A stretch of 36,798 nucleotides of DNA, from assembly GCA_021161465.1 (NCBI GenBank), contig JAGHAM010000007.1, positions 1 to 36,798 on the forward strand, read 5' to 3'. This DNA comes from Candidatus Iainarchaeum sp. GTDB taxonomy: Archaea; B1Sed10-29; WALL01; JAGHAM01. A program made the translations under genes and the position numbers. The notes below the pieces were generated by a model. It ran no database searches, was not told the DNA's origin, and was given only the letters and a program-made list of their open reading frames with translations. Positions 23,946 to 32,773 of the stretch are shown one piece after another. Numbering within the stretch: the first letter of the stretch is position 1; each line of letters begins with the position of its first letter.

Positions 23946-24737
23946 ATGAAAAAGTTCTTGATGTTTGCGATAGTGTTTTTACTCCTTTGCCCAGCTGCCT
24001 TCTCAGCAGGTATCACCCAGCATGACATAAGGATTCTTGTCCATAATGATGGGTCTGCATATGTTGAGGAGGAATACGTGCTGAAGCTGGAACAAAGCGA
24101 AAGGGACGCACTAAACGCCACTATTCACAGTGAATTTTCGCTTAAGGACTTTGAGAATTTTGGAGTAAAGAAGAGCATAAAACTGAAGACCACAGGAGAT
24201 AACGTTGTTCCGTCCATGACAAAATCTGACATTGCATTCATCACTCTCCAGTACACTGTGCCAGAAATAGCTGAGCATATAGGAGATAGGGGCAAAAAAG
24301 AGATTTTAGCAATAACAGAGGAGGCATTTATATTCTACGACGGCAAGACTATATCACTGCCCTATGACCCCCCAACAGACTTAAAGATACTCCTTCCCAT
24401 GAGCCTCCAAGCCTCAGGGGAAGTGACACCACCGCCTTACTCTGTCACGATAGTGGAAACCAATGGTGACAAATATAGAGAGTACGAGTGGAACCACAAA
24501 AGGCCCTTCCAGGCTGACAAATTCAGAGTTACCTTTGAAAGGGATGTAACACTTACCAGCAGACTGAGCATTGATGTATTAGTCCAAGAGCTTGAGGATA
24601 CATTTATCGCCAACCCTGTTTATCTAGCTGCCGCCATCATAATTGTTGTCATTCTAATTTGGTATAGAAAGGATATAGTCAGATTACTATCAGAGGCGTT
24701 TGCTGGCGAATCGGTGCCTGAGGAAGATGAAGACTGA
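23946..24737 (+). CDS. Signal-peptide membrane protein with C-terminal anchor, unknown function
   Basis: A 263-residue protein. A Sec-type signal peptide (MKKFLMFAIVFLLLCPAAFSA, probable cleavage near residue 21) is followed by a roughly 200-residue external domain rich in beta strand pattern, then one transmembrane helix (about 221-241) and an acidic cytoplasmic tail. The opening HDIRILVHNDGSAYVEEEYVL recalls N-terminal domains of DUF2207-like and other archaeal surface membrane proteins, but I do not recognise a named family with confidence. A TATTTAAACC box at 23916-23925 is centred exactly 26 nt upstream of the ATG, so it has its own leaderless transcript. The layout is the same as that of the protein at 29083-29736. 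Confidence 0.6.
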   Translation: MKKFLMFAIVFLLLCPAAFSAGITQHDIRILVHNDGSAYVEEEYVLKLEQSERDALNATIHSEFSLKDFENFGVKKSIKLKTTGDNVVPSMTKSDIAFITLQYTVPEIAEHIGDRGKKEILAITEEAFIFYDGKTISLPYDPPTDLKILLPMSLQASGEVTPPPYSVTIVETNGDKYREYEWNHKRPFQADKFRVTFERDVTLTSRLSIDVLVQELEDTFIANPVYLAAAIIIVVILIWYRKDIVRLLSEAFAGESVPEEDED

Positions 24738-24739
24738 TT

Positions 24740-25090
24740 TTAAGGCTCCCTAAAAAGTACACCACTGGATTTTATCCCAAGCTTTTCTGCAACCTTAATC
24801 ATGCTGAAATCATCGGTCCATAACTCCTCCCCTAAATCAAGTGCGAGGGCAATAACTTTTATGTCGGTTTCACTAAGATTAGTCTTCCCTGAAAGTTTCC
24901 TGGTTTTCTCAACAGAACCTTCAGACGGCATCAAAACTTTTATTTTCCCAGAGTTTATGCCAGCCTCAAGGATGGCCCTCGCCCTAAAATCCTTCAACTC
25001 ATCAGTGACTTCATGTACTGTATAATACTGCTCATCACCGAATTTGAAAGGGAAGGCATTTAGTATCGCAGAAGCGTCCAGCACTGGCAT
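24740..25090 (-). CDS. Nob1-like PIN-domain endonuclease lacking the zinc ribbon
   Basis: A 116-residue PIN nuclease. MPVLDASAILNAFP carries the first catalytic aspartate. YTVHEVTDELKDFRAR, LSETDIKVIALALDL and ELWTDDFSM carry the others and closely follow the archaeal Nob1 pattern. Nob1 matures the 3' end of 16S rRNA and normally has a C-terminal zinc ribbon after the PIN domain. Here the frame stops right after GVLFREP, and the downstream bases do not encode cysteine pairs, so the ribbon is absent. It could be a shortened Nob1 or a Nob1-derived toxin-like PIN; no antitoxin gene is adjacent. The start at 25090 fits a TATA box (TTATTTAAACC, about 25111-25121) 26 nt upstream. Confidence 0.72.
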   Translation of the reverse strand: MPVLDASAILNAFPFKFGDEQYYTVHEVTDELKDFRARAILEAGINSGKIKVLMPSEGSVEKTRKLSGKTNLSETDIKVIALALDLGEELWTDDFSMIKVAEKLGIKSSGVLFREP

Positions 25091-25110
25091 AATTTTATTA
25101 ATCATTGCAG

Positions 25111-25121
25111 GTTTAAATAAG
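25111..25121 (-). promoter_or_regulatory. TATA box of the Nob1-like gene
   Basis: On the minus strand this reads TTATTTAAACC, centred about 26 nt upstream of the ATG at 25090. The divergent pheS probably uses the TTTTATTAATC box near 25093-25103. Confidence 0.45.
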
Positions 25122-25134
25122 CTGAGTGGAAGAG

Positions 25135-26622
25135 ATGATTTCAGATACCCTCCATGAGCATGAAAAGAAGGTCCTCATAGCCCTTAAAACTGGCGAGCTT
25201 TCCCAGGAAGAGTTATCTAAGAAAACAGGGCTTCAAGGGGATTCGATTGCACACGCCTGCCTGTGGCTTGAGTCGAAGGGGTTAGTAAAAACAACAGAAG
25301 AGCGCAAAGAACTCTTCAAGCTTGGCAGTGAGGGAAAAAGCTATCTCAAAGAAGGCCTTCCAGAGCGGCAGGTCCTAAGCGAGTTCAAAAAAGGGAGAAA
25401 AACTATTGGTGAGCTGGAGAAAGCACTAGGGAAGGAAAAGACCAAGATAGGGGTCTCCTGGCTTGCTAGGCAAAAACTGGCTAAGATAAAATCAGGCAAG
25501 ATTGAACTCACAGCTGATGGCCTGAAAATGCTGAAGGGAGAAACAAAACACGAGCGCGTTCTTAACATGTTCAAGGAGCATGACAGCATACAACATATCC
25601 AGGGTATTGAGGAGTTACTAAAGCGCGGAAAGCTCATAAAGAAGGTGGATACTGTCAAAAGACGTGTTGCCTTGACGGAAAAAGGGAAAGCATTAGTTGG
25701 CAAGGGAATAAAAATTGAGGATACAGTTAACCTCCTCACAAGCAGGATGATAAAATCAGGAGACTGGAAAAAAGTCAAGCTGAGACCCTATGATGTTACA
25801 GCTCCAGTGCCAGCAACCAAACTTGGTAAGAGGCAACCGTATCTTGCGTTACTTGAAGAGGCAAGGCAGTATCTGATAGCCATGGGATTCATAGAGCTGA
25901 GAACTCCTTTAATAGAAACAGAATTCTGGAATTTTGACACACTTTACCAGCCACAATTCCACCCTGCGAGGACAAGGAGGGATACTTACTATATAAAGAA
26001 GCCAAACAAAGGGGAGATACCGGAGGCATACACAAAAATTATCAAGGAAACCCACGAGAATGGTTGGAAAACAGGAAGCACAGGCTGGAAATATCACTGG
26101 GACCCCGAAAAGGCAAAGAACCTCATATTACGGACGCACACAACCGTGTCATCAGTCAGAGCCATGAATGGGAACAAGAAAACCCCTGCCAAATACTTTA
26201 CGATATCAAGGAACTTTAGGAGGGATGTCATAGACGCCACACATCTCCCAGAGTTTTTCCAGTGTGAAGGAATAATAATACAGGAGAACATGAATTTCAG
26301 GGAATTGCTTGGTGTGCTGAAGGAATTCGCCAAGAAGTTCGCGGGCACCGAAAAGATATCCTTCAGACCGTCTTATTTCCCGTACACTGAACCAAGTGTG
26401 GAACTGGTTGCTGAACATCCAAAACTTGGGCCTATTGAACTTGGAGGAGCAGGCATGTTTAGGCCAGAGGTGCGCCTTCCCGCAGGTGTTGAATCCGAAG
26501 TAATGGCGTGGGGGCTTGGTTTCGACAGGCTTTGTATGATAAAATTAGGTATCAAAGACATTCGTGACCTGTTCTCAAAAGACCTAAACTGGCTTGAAAA
26601 AACACCGGTGGTGATAGACTAA
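25135..26622 (+). CDS. pheS: Phenylalanine--tRNA ligase alpha subunit
   Basis: A 495-residue archaeal-type PheS. The N-terminal 200 residues contain winged-helix repeats that bind tRNA in archaeal and eukaryotic cytosolic enzymes. The catalytic class II core starts with HPYLALLEEARQYLIAMGF-like sequence (here RQPYLALLEEARQYLIAMGF). It continues with RTHTTVSSVRAM, motif 2 FRRDVIDATHLPEFFQ and motif 3 AWGLGFDRLCMIKLGI. The ATG at 25135 is chosen; a GTG at 25126 would add three residues. The stop codon overlaps the pheT start by one base (TAATG), so the two subunits are translationally coupled to make the alpha2-beta2 enzyme. Confidence 0.95.
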   Translation: MISDTLHEHEKKVLIALKTGELSQEELSKKTGLQGDSIAHACLWLESKGLVKTTEERKELFKLGSEGKSYLKEGLPERQVLSEFKKGRKTIGELEKALGKEKTKIGVSWLARQKLAKIKSGKIELTADGLKMLKGETKHERVLNMFKEHDSIQHIQGIEELLKRGKLIKKVDTVKRRVALTEKGKALVGKGIKIEDTVNLLTSRMIKSGDWKKVKLRPYDVTAPVPATKLGKRQPYLALLEEARQYLIAMGFIELRTPLIETEFWNFDTLYQPQFHPARTRRDTYYIKKPNKGEIPEAYTKIIKETHENGWKTGSTGWKYHWDPEKAKNLILRTHTTVSSVRAMNGNKKTPAKYFTISRNFRRDVIDATHLPEFFQCEGIIIQENMNFRELLGVLKEFAKKFAGTEKISFRPSYFPYTEPSVELVAEHPKLGPIELGGAGMFRPEVRLPAGVESEVMAWGLGFDRLCMIKLGIKDIRDLFSKDLNWLEKTPVVID

Positions 26623-28238
26623 TGCCAAAGATAGCTGTCAATCTGGAGGACATCAACCAGCTAACTGGAAAAGACCTGACCATACGGGAATTTGAGAAAA
26701 TAAGCCCAAACATAAAGTGCGAATGGATAGGCGCGCACGACGGCGAGATTGAGTTAGAGGTCACGCACGACCGGCCTGACTTGCTTAGCTCAGAAGGAAT
26801 AGCAAGGGCTCTGAGACAATACTTTGGATTACAGAAAGGCTTACAGAAGCTTGAGTTCAAGAAGTCGGGACTTCATTGCACTGTCGACAAAAGTGTTTTA
26901 CAGGTACGTCCACACTCAAGGATGTTTGTCGTTTATGGTGTCAAACTAACAGATGCCACTGTGCAGCAGCTAATGCAGCTCCAGGAAAAGATACACGCCA
27001 GTTATACACTCAACAGGAAAAACGCCTCCATAGGTGTTTACGACCTGGACACACTAAAGTTCCCGCTAACTTACAAATCTGTCAAAGACATAAGGTTCAT
27101 CCCGCTTGGCGAGAACAGAGAAATGAGTGCGAAGGAGATTCTTGAAAAAACAGAGAAGGGAAGAGCGTATGCTAAACTCATCGAACCAGCTAAATACCCA
27201 ATCATAGTTGATTCAAAAGGAACTGTGTTGTCCATGCCCCCAATAATAAACAGCGAAGATACGAGGGTTACGCCCTCAACTTCAAATCTCTTCGTTGATG
27301 TAAGCGGGGAAGACCAGCTTGCGGTGGAGAAGACTGTAACCCTCATGGCAGTTGCACTCTCGGAGAGGGGAGAAGTTAGAACGGTTAGTATGGACTATCC
27401 TGATAGGAGCATAGAAAGTCCCATGTTGAAAAAGCAAGAGATAAGCACGAGCGCGGGCTTCGTTAATGCTAGGCTTGGGTTACGCCTCTCAGAAAACGAC
27501 ATAAAAGAGCTTCTTGAAAAGGCGGGCTTTGGTGTTAGCTTGGACAGAGGAAGGATAACAGCAGAGGTTCCATGTTACCGCTTTGACATCATGCATGAGA
27601 TTGACCTAACCGAAGAAGTCGCGATGGCTTACGGTTATGACAAGTTAGAACCAGTCTTCCCGGAGATATTTACCATTGGAAAAGCAGATGAAATTGAAAC
27701 ACTCTCAAACAAAACCAGAGAAATAATGATTGGGATGGGCTTTCAAGAAGTTCTGACCTACATCCTTGAAGGCTCAAATCTCTTCGATGCGTTCAATATC
27801 AAGGCTGTCAAATTGGACAACCCCGTTAGCGATGAGCATGACTGCATAAGGAGCTCCCTTGTTCCTGGCTTGATAGAGCTACTATCCAACAACAAGCACT
27901 ACCCATTGCCTCACAAGATATTTGAAGTCGGTGATATAGTGACACAAGGCGACTCACCACTTATGGAAAGGAGGGTCGCAGCAGTTATCTCTGACACAGA
28001 GGCTGGATTCACCCTCATAAAATCCGTTGCAGAGGCTGTTATGAAGAACTTGAATTCTGGTTATAGCATAACAGAGTACGCCGGTAGCCCATTCATAACA
28101 GGTAGGGCTGCTGCAATAGAATCCAACAAAAAGAGGATAGGTGTTTTTGGGGAGGTACACCCTTCAGTCCTGAATCATCTGGATATTGAACATCCTGTTG
28201 TAACGATGGAACTAAACTTAGAAGCCATAAAAAAATAA
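26622..28238 (+). CDS. pheT: Phenylalanine--tRNA ligase beta subunit
   Basis: A 538-residue PheT of the shorter archaeal/eukaryotic type, without the bacterial EMAP-like N-terminal domain. MPKIAVNLEDINQLTG and ELEVTHDRPDLLSSEGIARALRQYFGL mark the start. The B3/4 editing-type domain lies around 90-260, a B5 domain near 270-345 (SENDIKELLEKAGFG), and the catalytic-like fold follows with YGYDKLEPVFP and LDNPVSDEHDCIRSSLVPGLIELLSNNKH. It supplies tRNA recognition and removal of mischarged tyrosine. The gene ends 10 nt before the stop of the convergent TM-helix protein gene. Confidence 0.95.
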   Translation: MPKIAVNLEDINQLTGKDLTIREFEKISPNIKCEWIGAHDGEIELEVTHDRPDLLSSEGIARALRQYFGLQKGLQKLEFKKSGLHCTVDKSVLQVRPHSRMFVVYGVKLTDATVQQLMQLQEKIHASYTLNRKNASIGVYDLDTLKFPLTYKSVKDIRFIPLGENREMSAKEILEKTEKGRAYAKLIEPAKYPIIVDSKGTVLSMPPIINSEDTRVTPSTSNLFVDVSGEDQLAVEKTVTLMAVALSERGEVRTVSMDYPDRSIESPMLKKQEISTSAGFVNARLGLRLSENDIKELLEKAGFGVSLDRGRITAEVPCYRFDIMHEIDLTEEVAMAYGYDKLEPVFPEIFTIGKADEIETLSNKTREIMIGMGFQEVLTYILEGSNLFDAFNIKAVKLDNPVSDEHDCIRSSLVPGLIELLSNNKHYPLPHKIFEVGDIVTQGDSPLMERRVAAVISDTEAGFTLIKSVAEAVMKNLNSGYSITEYAGSPFITGRAAAIESNKKRIGVFGEVHPSVLNHLDIEHPVVTMELNLEAIKK

Positions 28239-28247
28239 GGGACTGGC

Positions 28248-29000
28248 TCAGTCCTCAGAGCCAGTAAATAAATGTTCCATCTCCCTCTCGTGCTTCTTTG
28301 AGATTCTAGCGACAGAATCCTTCATCCCCAGACCAAATGCGAGAGTCATAGCACCGGCAATGCCTAATGAAACGCCAAGAGCCAGGTACTCAAACACTGT
28401 CATTAGCAACTGTGTGTTGATATTGTATTGGGGTATGCTAAGGACAAGCACTGTCGTAAAGTATAGCACAACAGCTTTAATCACCAAGCCGACTGTCTTG
28501 CCATGGAACTTTATCCCCTCCTTGGCTCTGGAAGCAACAAAGTCACCAAGGAGCAGGCCAGATATTAAGATTATCAAGCCCTCCAGCAACCAGGGTATGA
28601 AATTAACGATACCCGTCAGGAAAATCGTCAAAGAGTGCGAGCCAGAAGGGTTTATTGCTGTTTCTATTATGTCAACCGATGCAACAACGAAGTACAGGAA
28701 CACCAGCCATTTTGTTACTCCTGTTATAATGCCACTAAGAGTGAATCCCATCAGCGCATTTGAGAGCCCATGCTCTGCTATTACTTCTTCAAACTTTGCT
28801 TTCCTGAATAGCTTCTTTAGTATAGTCTCAAGCACCACTGATATGAAATAACCAATGACCAAAACGATGAACCCGATAACTATCGCCAATATCACCATAG
28901 TCACATATGGGAGGGTTGTCGCTGAACCAGAGAATAGAGTTGTATAGTTAACCGCTATATTCTCAGCAACACGCAGTAGCATACTAGATATCAAAGCCAT
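28248..29000 (-). CDS. Conserved-TM-helix (CmpX/MscS-related) membrane protein
   Basis: A 250-residue protein with about five membrane helices. It carries paired conserved-TM-helix motifs: ILAIVIGFIVLVIGYFISVVLETILKKL followed by a polar FEEVIAEHGL, and later GLIILISGLLLGDFVASRAKEGIKF. The terminal AMTLAFGLGMKDSVARI resembles the pore-helix end of MscS-related proteins. The cytoplasmic MscS beta domain is missing, so it is closer to CmpX-like proteins than to a full mechanosensitive channel. The ATG at 29000 has GGTGGAT just upstream; an in-frame GTG at 29012 lies partly inside that site. A TATA-like TTTTTTAAACC is near 29031-29041 on the minus strand. A channel role is inferred. Confidence 0.7.
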   Translation of the reverse strand: MALISSMLLRVAENIAVNYTTLFSGSATTLPYVTMVILAIVIGFIVLVIGYFISVVLETILKKLFRKAKFEEVIAEHGLSNALMGFTLSGIITGVTKWLVFLYFVVASVDIIETAINPSGSHSLTIFLTGIVNFIPWLLEGLIILISGLLLGDFVASRAKEGIKFHGKTVGLVIKAVVLYFTTVLVLSIPQYNINTQLLMTVFEYLALGVSLGIAGAMTLAFGLGMKDSVARISKKHEREMEHLFTGSED

Positions 29001-29082
29001 ATTATCCACCAAACATTAAAAAGGCAAGGAGGTTTAAAAAACTTACGGTAAAACAGCAATTAAGCCAGCAGCTGGAATGGTA

Positions 29083-29736
29083 TCATATTTTGCTCTTCAG
29101 GTAGAAATACGAAACCCAAACTACAAGTATCCCAACTGCCATCACAAGCATGATTATGAGTGTGGCAAAAGACTTCCAGCTGGTTTTAGTGGAATCGACA
29201 GAAACTAGGTTGTTATAGATGTATAGGTCAACTAAGTTTGCTTTTACCTTGTTATCGCTAATTGAATAAATATTTTTAGATGCCTTCAAGCTGCCTGGCA
29301 TTTCTATAGTATAAGGTATAGTGATTCCTTTTGATGGTAGCACATTCAGCTTAATATTTAAGGGCACTGCACCCCATGCAATCGAATCCTCAGACACTAA
29401 ATTAGACATAAATTCACGGGTTGCTGCAAAACTGTAAGTTGACTCAAATATTGAAGGATTGGGCTTAAACCCATCCGAACCGGATAACATCTTGGTTCCT
29501 GATATCACAATAGAATCTCCCTCATCCTTGCAGCTTACATCAGAAAAAACAGAATGGAATGGGGAACTGCTCAAGTTGCTGCATAGGGTCCCAACATTAG
29601 TCAGGTCCTTATCAAAATTCTTGCTAACTGATATGGTAATCTTAGACTGCCCATCCGGGAATATGACCTGCTCCACCTTCATGGCAGAAGCAACGGACAG
29701 TAACAGGAGGAACAGTACAAAAAGTTGCATTCTCAT
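29083..29736 (-). CDS. Signal-peptide membrane protein with C-terminal anchor (LppM-like?), unknown function
   Basis: A 217-residue protein. A signal peptide (MRMQLFVLFLLLLSVASA, about 18 residues) is followed by a 165-residue external domain with two cysteines, a C-terminal helix (about 189-210) and a short basic tail. The part ITIPYTIEMPGSLKASKNIYSISDN looks like the beta-strand segment with Met-Pro-Gly seen in LppM/DUF3153-like lipoproteins, but the match is weak and there is no lipobox. It has its own leaderless promoter: TTATTAAATACG (about 29758-29769 on the minus strand) is centred 27 nt upstream. Architecture matches the 23946-24737 protein without obvious sequence identity. Confidence 0.55.
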   Translation of the reverse strand: MRMQLFVLFLLLLSVASAMKVEQVIFPDGQSKITISVSKNFDKDLTNVGTLCSNLSSSPFHSVFSDVSCKDEGDSIVISGTKMLSGSDGFKPNPSIFESTYSFAATREFMSNLVSEDSIAWGAVPLNIKLNVLPSKGITIPYTIEMPGSLKASKNIYSISDNKVKANLVDLYIYNNLVSVDSTKTSWKSFATLIIMLVMAVGILVVWVSYFYLKSKI

Positions 29737-29789
29737 AAAAATAGTATAACCTAACTACGTATTTAATAATTATGGTATTAGTCCTGCCT

Positions 29790-30980
29790 TCAACCACCAA
29801 AGAATGCTATCTCCTTCTCATCAAGATTGAAAAGTTTTGTGAAGCCAGCTGGGTTTTTCTTGAAAAGTTCCCTTAGGTAAGGCAGATACTCTGTTATGAC
29901 CTCTTTTTTACTGGCATGTATCCTCTCGCCAATCTTGGCTGCGAGAGAGTCTCGCACACCTCGCATTGACTTCGATGAGGAAAGCTTCCTTATGCTGGAT
30001 GGGAACTGGTAAGCTGTGTATCCTCCCTGAGAGTCCGCAAGTGAGGCACCAGCAGTCATCAGGTCTATCTGGTATTTCATAAGGTTCCATGCCTGTCTTT
30101 TGGTTATCCTGCCAGCGAATACATCAGCAAGGGCGAGGTTCTTAAGTACTTCAGCCAGTTCTTTTCCAGAATATTCCGATGGAGCATTGTCCTCAACCCA
30201 CTTAAAAAACAAATCTGGGCTCTCATCGCAATTAGCAAAAGCCTCCCGGGCTTCGGAGAATGACTTCTTTTTGAATATTTTCAAGAGGGCATTGAACACT
30301 GAGCCCTGCTCGTCACGAAGGCCAAGGACATTCAGGCTTTTTATGGTGATGTCACTACCTGAAATTGCCTGCAGGTCATTTATCGCTGACTTTAAGTTCC
30401 CGGACGCGCGTTTCGCCAGCTCGAGAAGTGCATCTTCATCAAAGCTGACACCCTCCGCAGTGCATATATCCCTAAGCCGATTTCTTATGGTTCCATAGTG
30501 GACTTTCTTAAACTTGACTATCTGGCAGTAAGCCCGTATTGACCTCAGTGAATTCGCATAAGCATCATTTGCCGTTAGGAGCACCGGGTTCCTTGATCCC
30601 TTCAAAACTGTTGTAACCGCTGAGGCTCCTCCCCTGTCCTCTCTCATCATCCCATCTATCTCATCGAATAGTATAAGCCTCTTTCCTCCTGAGAAAGTGG
30701 ACGAGACGCTGGCAAGCCCGGCAATATGCTCTACGCTCTTCTTGTTTCTCTCGTCAGATGCGTTCATCTCAAGAACTTCCCAACCCATAGTTCTGGCAAG
30801 CGCGAGCGCAGATGTGGTTTTTCCTGAGCCCGGCGGGCCTACAAGCAGCAGCGGCTTTTTCTTCGGGTTCCAGTTAGTTGCCCAGCTCTTAAGCTCAGCT
30901 ACCGCTGATGGGTTTCCAACAATCTCATCAATATTCCTCGGCGCGTATTTCTCAGTCCACTGGAGGGATGACTCTACCAT
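29790..30980 (-). CDS. rfcL: Replication factor C large subunit
   Basis: A 396-residue clamp-loader ATPase that works with RFC small subunits to load PCNA. SLQWTEKYAPRNIDEIVGN is the RFC box I-like start. Walker A GPPGSGKTT is at 48-56 and Walker B LILFDEIDG at 102-110. The region GGASAVTTVLKGSRNPVLLTANDAY replaces the small-subunit SRC-type sequence, as is normal for RfcL. The C-terminal collar is present. The far C-terminus is short and ends KEIAFFGG; a canonical PIP-box (Q-x-x-hydrophobic-x-x-F-F) is not clearly formed. On the minus strand a TTTTTATAC box at about 31003-31013 is centred 27 nt upstream of the ATG. No intein is present. Confidence 0.94.
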   Translation of the reverse strand: MVESSLQWTEKYAPRNIDEIVGNPSAVAELKSWATNWNPKKKPLLLVGPPGSGKTTSALALARTMGWEVLEMNASDERNKKSVEHIAGLASVSSTFSGGKRLILFDEIDGMMREDRGGASAVTTVLKGSRNPVLLTANDAYANSLRSIRAYCQIVKFKKVHYGTIRNRLRDICTAEGVSFDEDALLELAKRASGNLKSAINDLQAISGSDITIKSLNVLGLRDEQGSVFNALLKIFKKKSFSEAREAFANCDESPDLFFKWVEDNAPSEYSGKELAEVLKNLALADVFAGRITKRQAWNLMKYQIDLMTAGASLADSQGGYTAYQFPSSIRKLSSSKSMRGVRDSLAAKIGERIHASKKEVITEYLPYLRELFKKNPAGFTKLFNLDEKEIAFFGG

Positions 30981-31069
30981 ACAAGAAGATTTAGCGCAGA
31001 GATGTATAAAAATATGTTTTTAAGGGGGCCATAAGCACTCATATCTGGGCTTTAGTTGCTTCCTTGCGC

Positions 31070-32773
31070 TCAGTCAGTTGGCTTAAGCAGGCCTTCCCAC
31101 TTCTCTGAGTCTTTTATGGGTCTCGAAAACTCCTTCTCAACAAGTGGCCTGTGTATTAGATTGTAAGAACAGAAAGGTATGAGCCGTCCATCTGGGATGA
31201 CATAATGAATCCCACATCTTTGGATTCTTTCCTCATCAAAATCATACCCATCCTGGAAGTGCATATCACCAATGAACAGAACGTGCTTATGGAACTCAGC
31301 GGCAGCTCGGTAACTCCCCTCAGTGAATATCTTCTCAATTGCTCCCATCAATGGCTTAGCCTTACCTATATTCCTCAGCTTGATAAGCTTCGGTAGGTGG
31401 AGTAAGAAGTCTTTCTTGCTTTTTATTTTACCCTCCTTAAAAAGCTCAAGAAGCTTCTTCACATCAAGGATACGGTTCAATGGCGTTAGCTCCCCATTAT
31501 CACCAACTATCACATAGACTCCAGAGCCACAAACGGGGTGTATGCTAAGCTCGGGGTAATCATCAGGATTTCTGCTAACCCGTAAGTATTCAAGGATTGG
31601 AACCAGTGCAGGAACGGAAACCCAATCTTCAACCTTTATTGCTCCATCTGTCTGCTCCTCCATCTTATGGAACAAGTCAGTCACTGTGAACCTTTGTTCC
31701 TTCAGCTTCTTCCTGTTTATCCTGCCTGTAAATGAAACGGGCTGGAAATTAACACCTGCAACTATATCTTTGTTTTTAGCTGCAAACCGTATCAGGTCTC
31801 CAATCTGGTCATCATTAACCCCCTTAACCAGCACTGGAACCAAAACTATGTTGGGCCCATAGCCAATGTCCTTCCTAACCTTCCTCAGGTTTTCGATGGC
31901 CTTAACTTTTATTGGAAACGCGTTGAACCCTCTGGCCACCATGTATGGCTTTGGTGTGAGACCGTCAAACTGCATGTAAATCGTAGACGCACCAGCTTTA
32001 GCCAGCTCTTTGGTGAACTCATAATCCCTTGAGAACCTAACAGCATTGCTGGCAATCAGAATCTCCTTGAAACCATACTCCTCTTTAGCTACTCTCACTA
32101 TCTCAGGCAGGTCATTCCTAACCGTCGGCTCACCGCCTGCCATCATTAAGGAATAACACCTTGGCCGCTCATCCACCAATACCTGATACATTTTCCTTAT
32201 CTGTTCCATAGTTGGCTCATACACGTAGCCCTGGTCGTTAGCATTGGCAAAGCAAATAGGGCAATGCATATTGCACCTATTGGTAACATCCATTAGGGCT
32301 AAGACAGTACTGCTCTTGTGCTCATTGCACAGGCCACAATCAAATGGGCATTCCCTTGCAGTTCTGTGTGTTATGGGGACTTTAACACCATTACCCGTGT
32401 GAAAGTCCTTCATGAAATCTTTCCACACGCTGACATCTGAGAACACAATATCTTCAAACTCGCCATGCTCATCGCAGCTCTTCTTCATGACTAGCTTGCC
32501 ATCCTCGCCAACAAGATCCGCTGGAATCCTTTTGTGGCAAACCGGGCAAAGTGAAACTGTCCTCCTCAGAATGTTAGATGACACCTCAACCTCCTGCTCT
32601 CCGTGCTCAGGGCAGACAGTTACTAAAACAGTCTTGTTTCCCTTCTTCTTAACAGTTCCTGGCAAATATTCAAAGCAGATGGGGCATATTGCAGAAATTT
32701 TCCTTGGTAAGACATCCTCTGATAGGGTCAATCCTTCAGAATGCTCCTTGTATGACTCCCCCACAAACTTCAT
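31070..32773 (-). CDS. Cysteine-rich radical SAM enzyme, candidate tetraether lipid synthase (Tes/MJ0619 family)
   Basis: A 567-residue radical SAM protein of the COG1964 type. The SAM cluster motif is Cys167-x3-Cys171-x2-Cys174 in VTNRCNMHCPIC. Upstream lie two Cys-x2-Cys...Cys knuckles (30/33/54 and 76/79/100) and another set, CPFDCGLC (142/146/149). More cysteines occur near the C-terminus. The SLMMAGGEPTVRNDLPEI motif binds the SAM amino group. This layout matches the archaeal family that includes MJ0619. Members of that family couple archaeol chains into tetraether lipids (Tes), and MJ0619 was earlier proposed to methylate methanopterin. I favour Tes, but paralogues exist. The ATG at 32773 is chosen over a GTG at 32782; a CTATAAAAAG box is near 32804-32813. 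Confidence 0.72.
   Translation of the reverse strand: MKFVGESYKEHSEGLTLSEDVLPRKISAICPICFEYLPGTVKKKGNKTVLVTVCPEHGEQEVEVSSNILRRTVSLCPVCHKRIPADLVGEDGKLVMKKSCDEHGEFEDIVFSDVSVWKDFMKDFHTGNGVKVPITHRTARECPFDCGLCNEHKSSTVLALMDVTNRCNMHCPICFANANDQGYVYEPTMEQIRKMYQVLVDERPRCYSLMMAGGEPTVRNDLPEIVRVAKEEYGFKEILIASNAVRFSRDYEFTKELAKAGASTIYMQFDGLTPKPYMVARGFNAFPIKVKAIENLRKVRKDIGYGPNIVLVPVLVKGVNDDQIGDLIRFAAKNKDIVAGVNFQPVSFTGRINRKKLKEQRFTVTDLFHKMEEQTDGAIKVEDWVSVPALVPILEYLRVSRNPDDYPELSIHPVCGSGVYVIVGDNGELTPLNRILDVKKLLELFKEGKIKSKKDFLLHLPKLIKLRNIGKAKPLMGAIEKIFTEGSYRAAAEFHKHVLFIGDMHFQDGYDFDEERIQRCGIHYVIPDGRLIPFCSYNLIHRPLVEKEFSRPIKDSEKWEGLLKPTD

Noticed and set aside
24740-25090. PIN nuclease as toxin of a toxin-antitoxin pair
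   Set aside because: No small antitoxin gene overlaps or adjoins it and the sequence follows Nob1 rather than VapC patterns.
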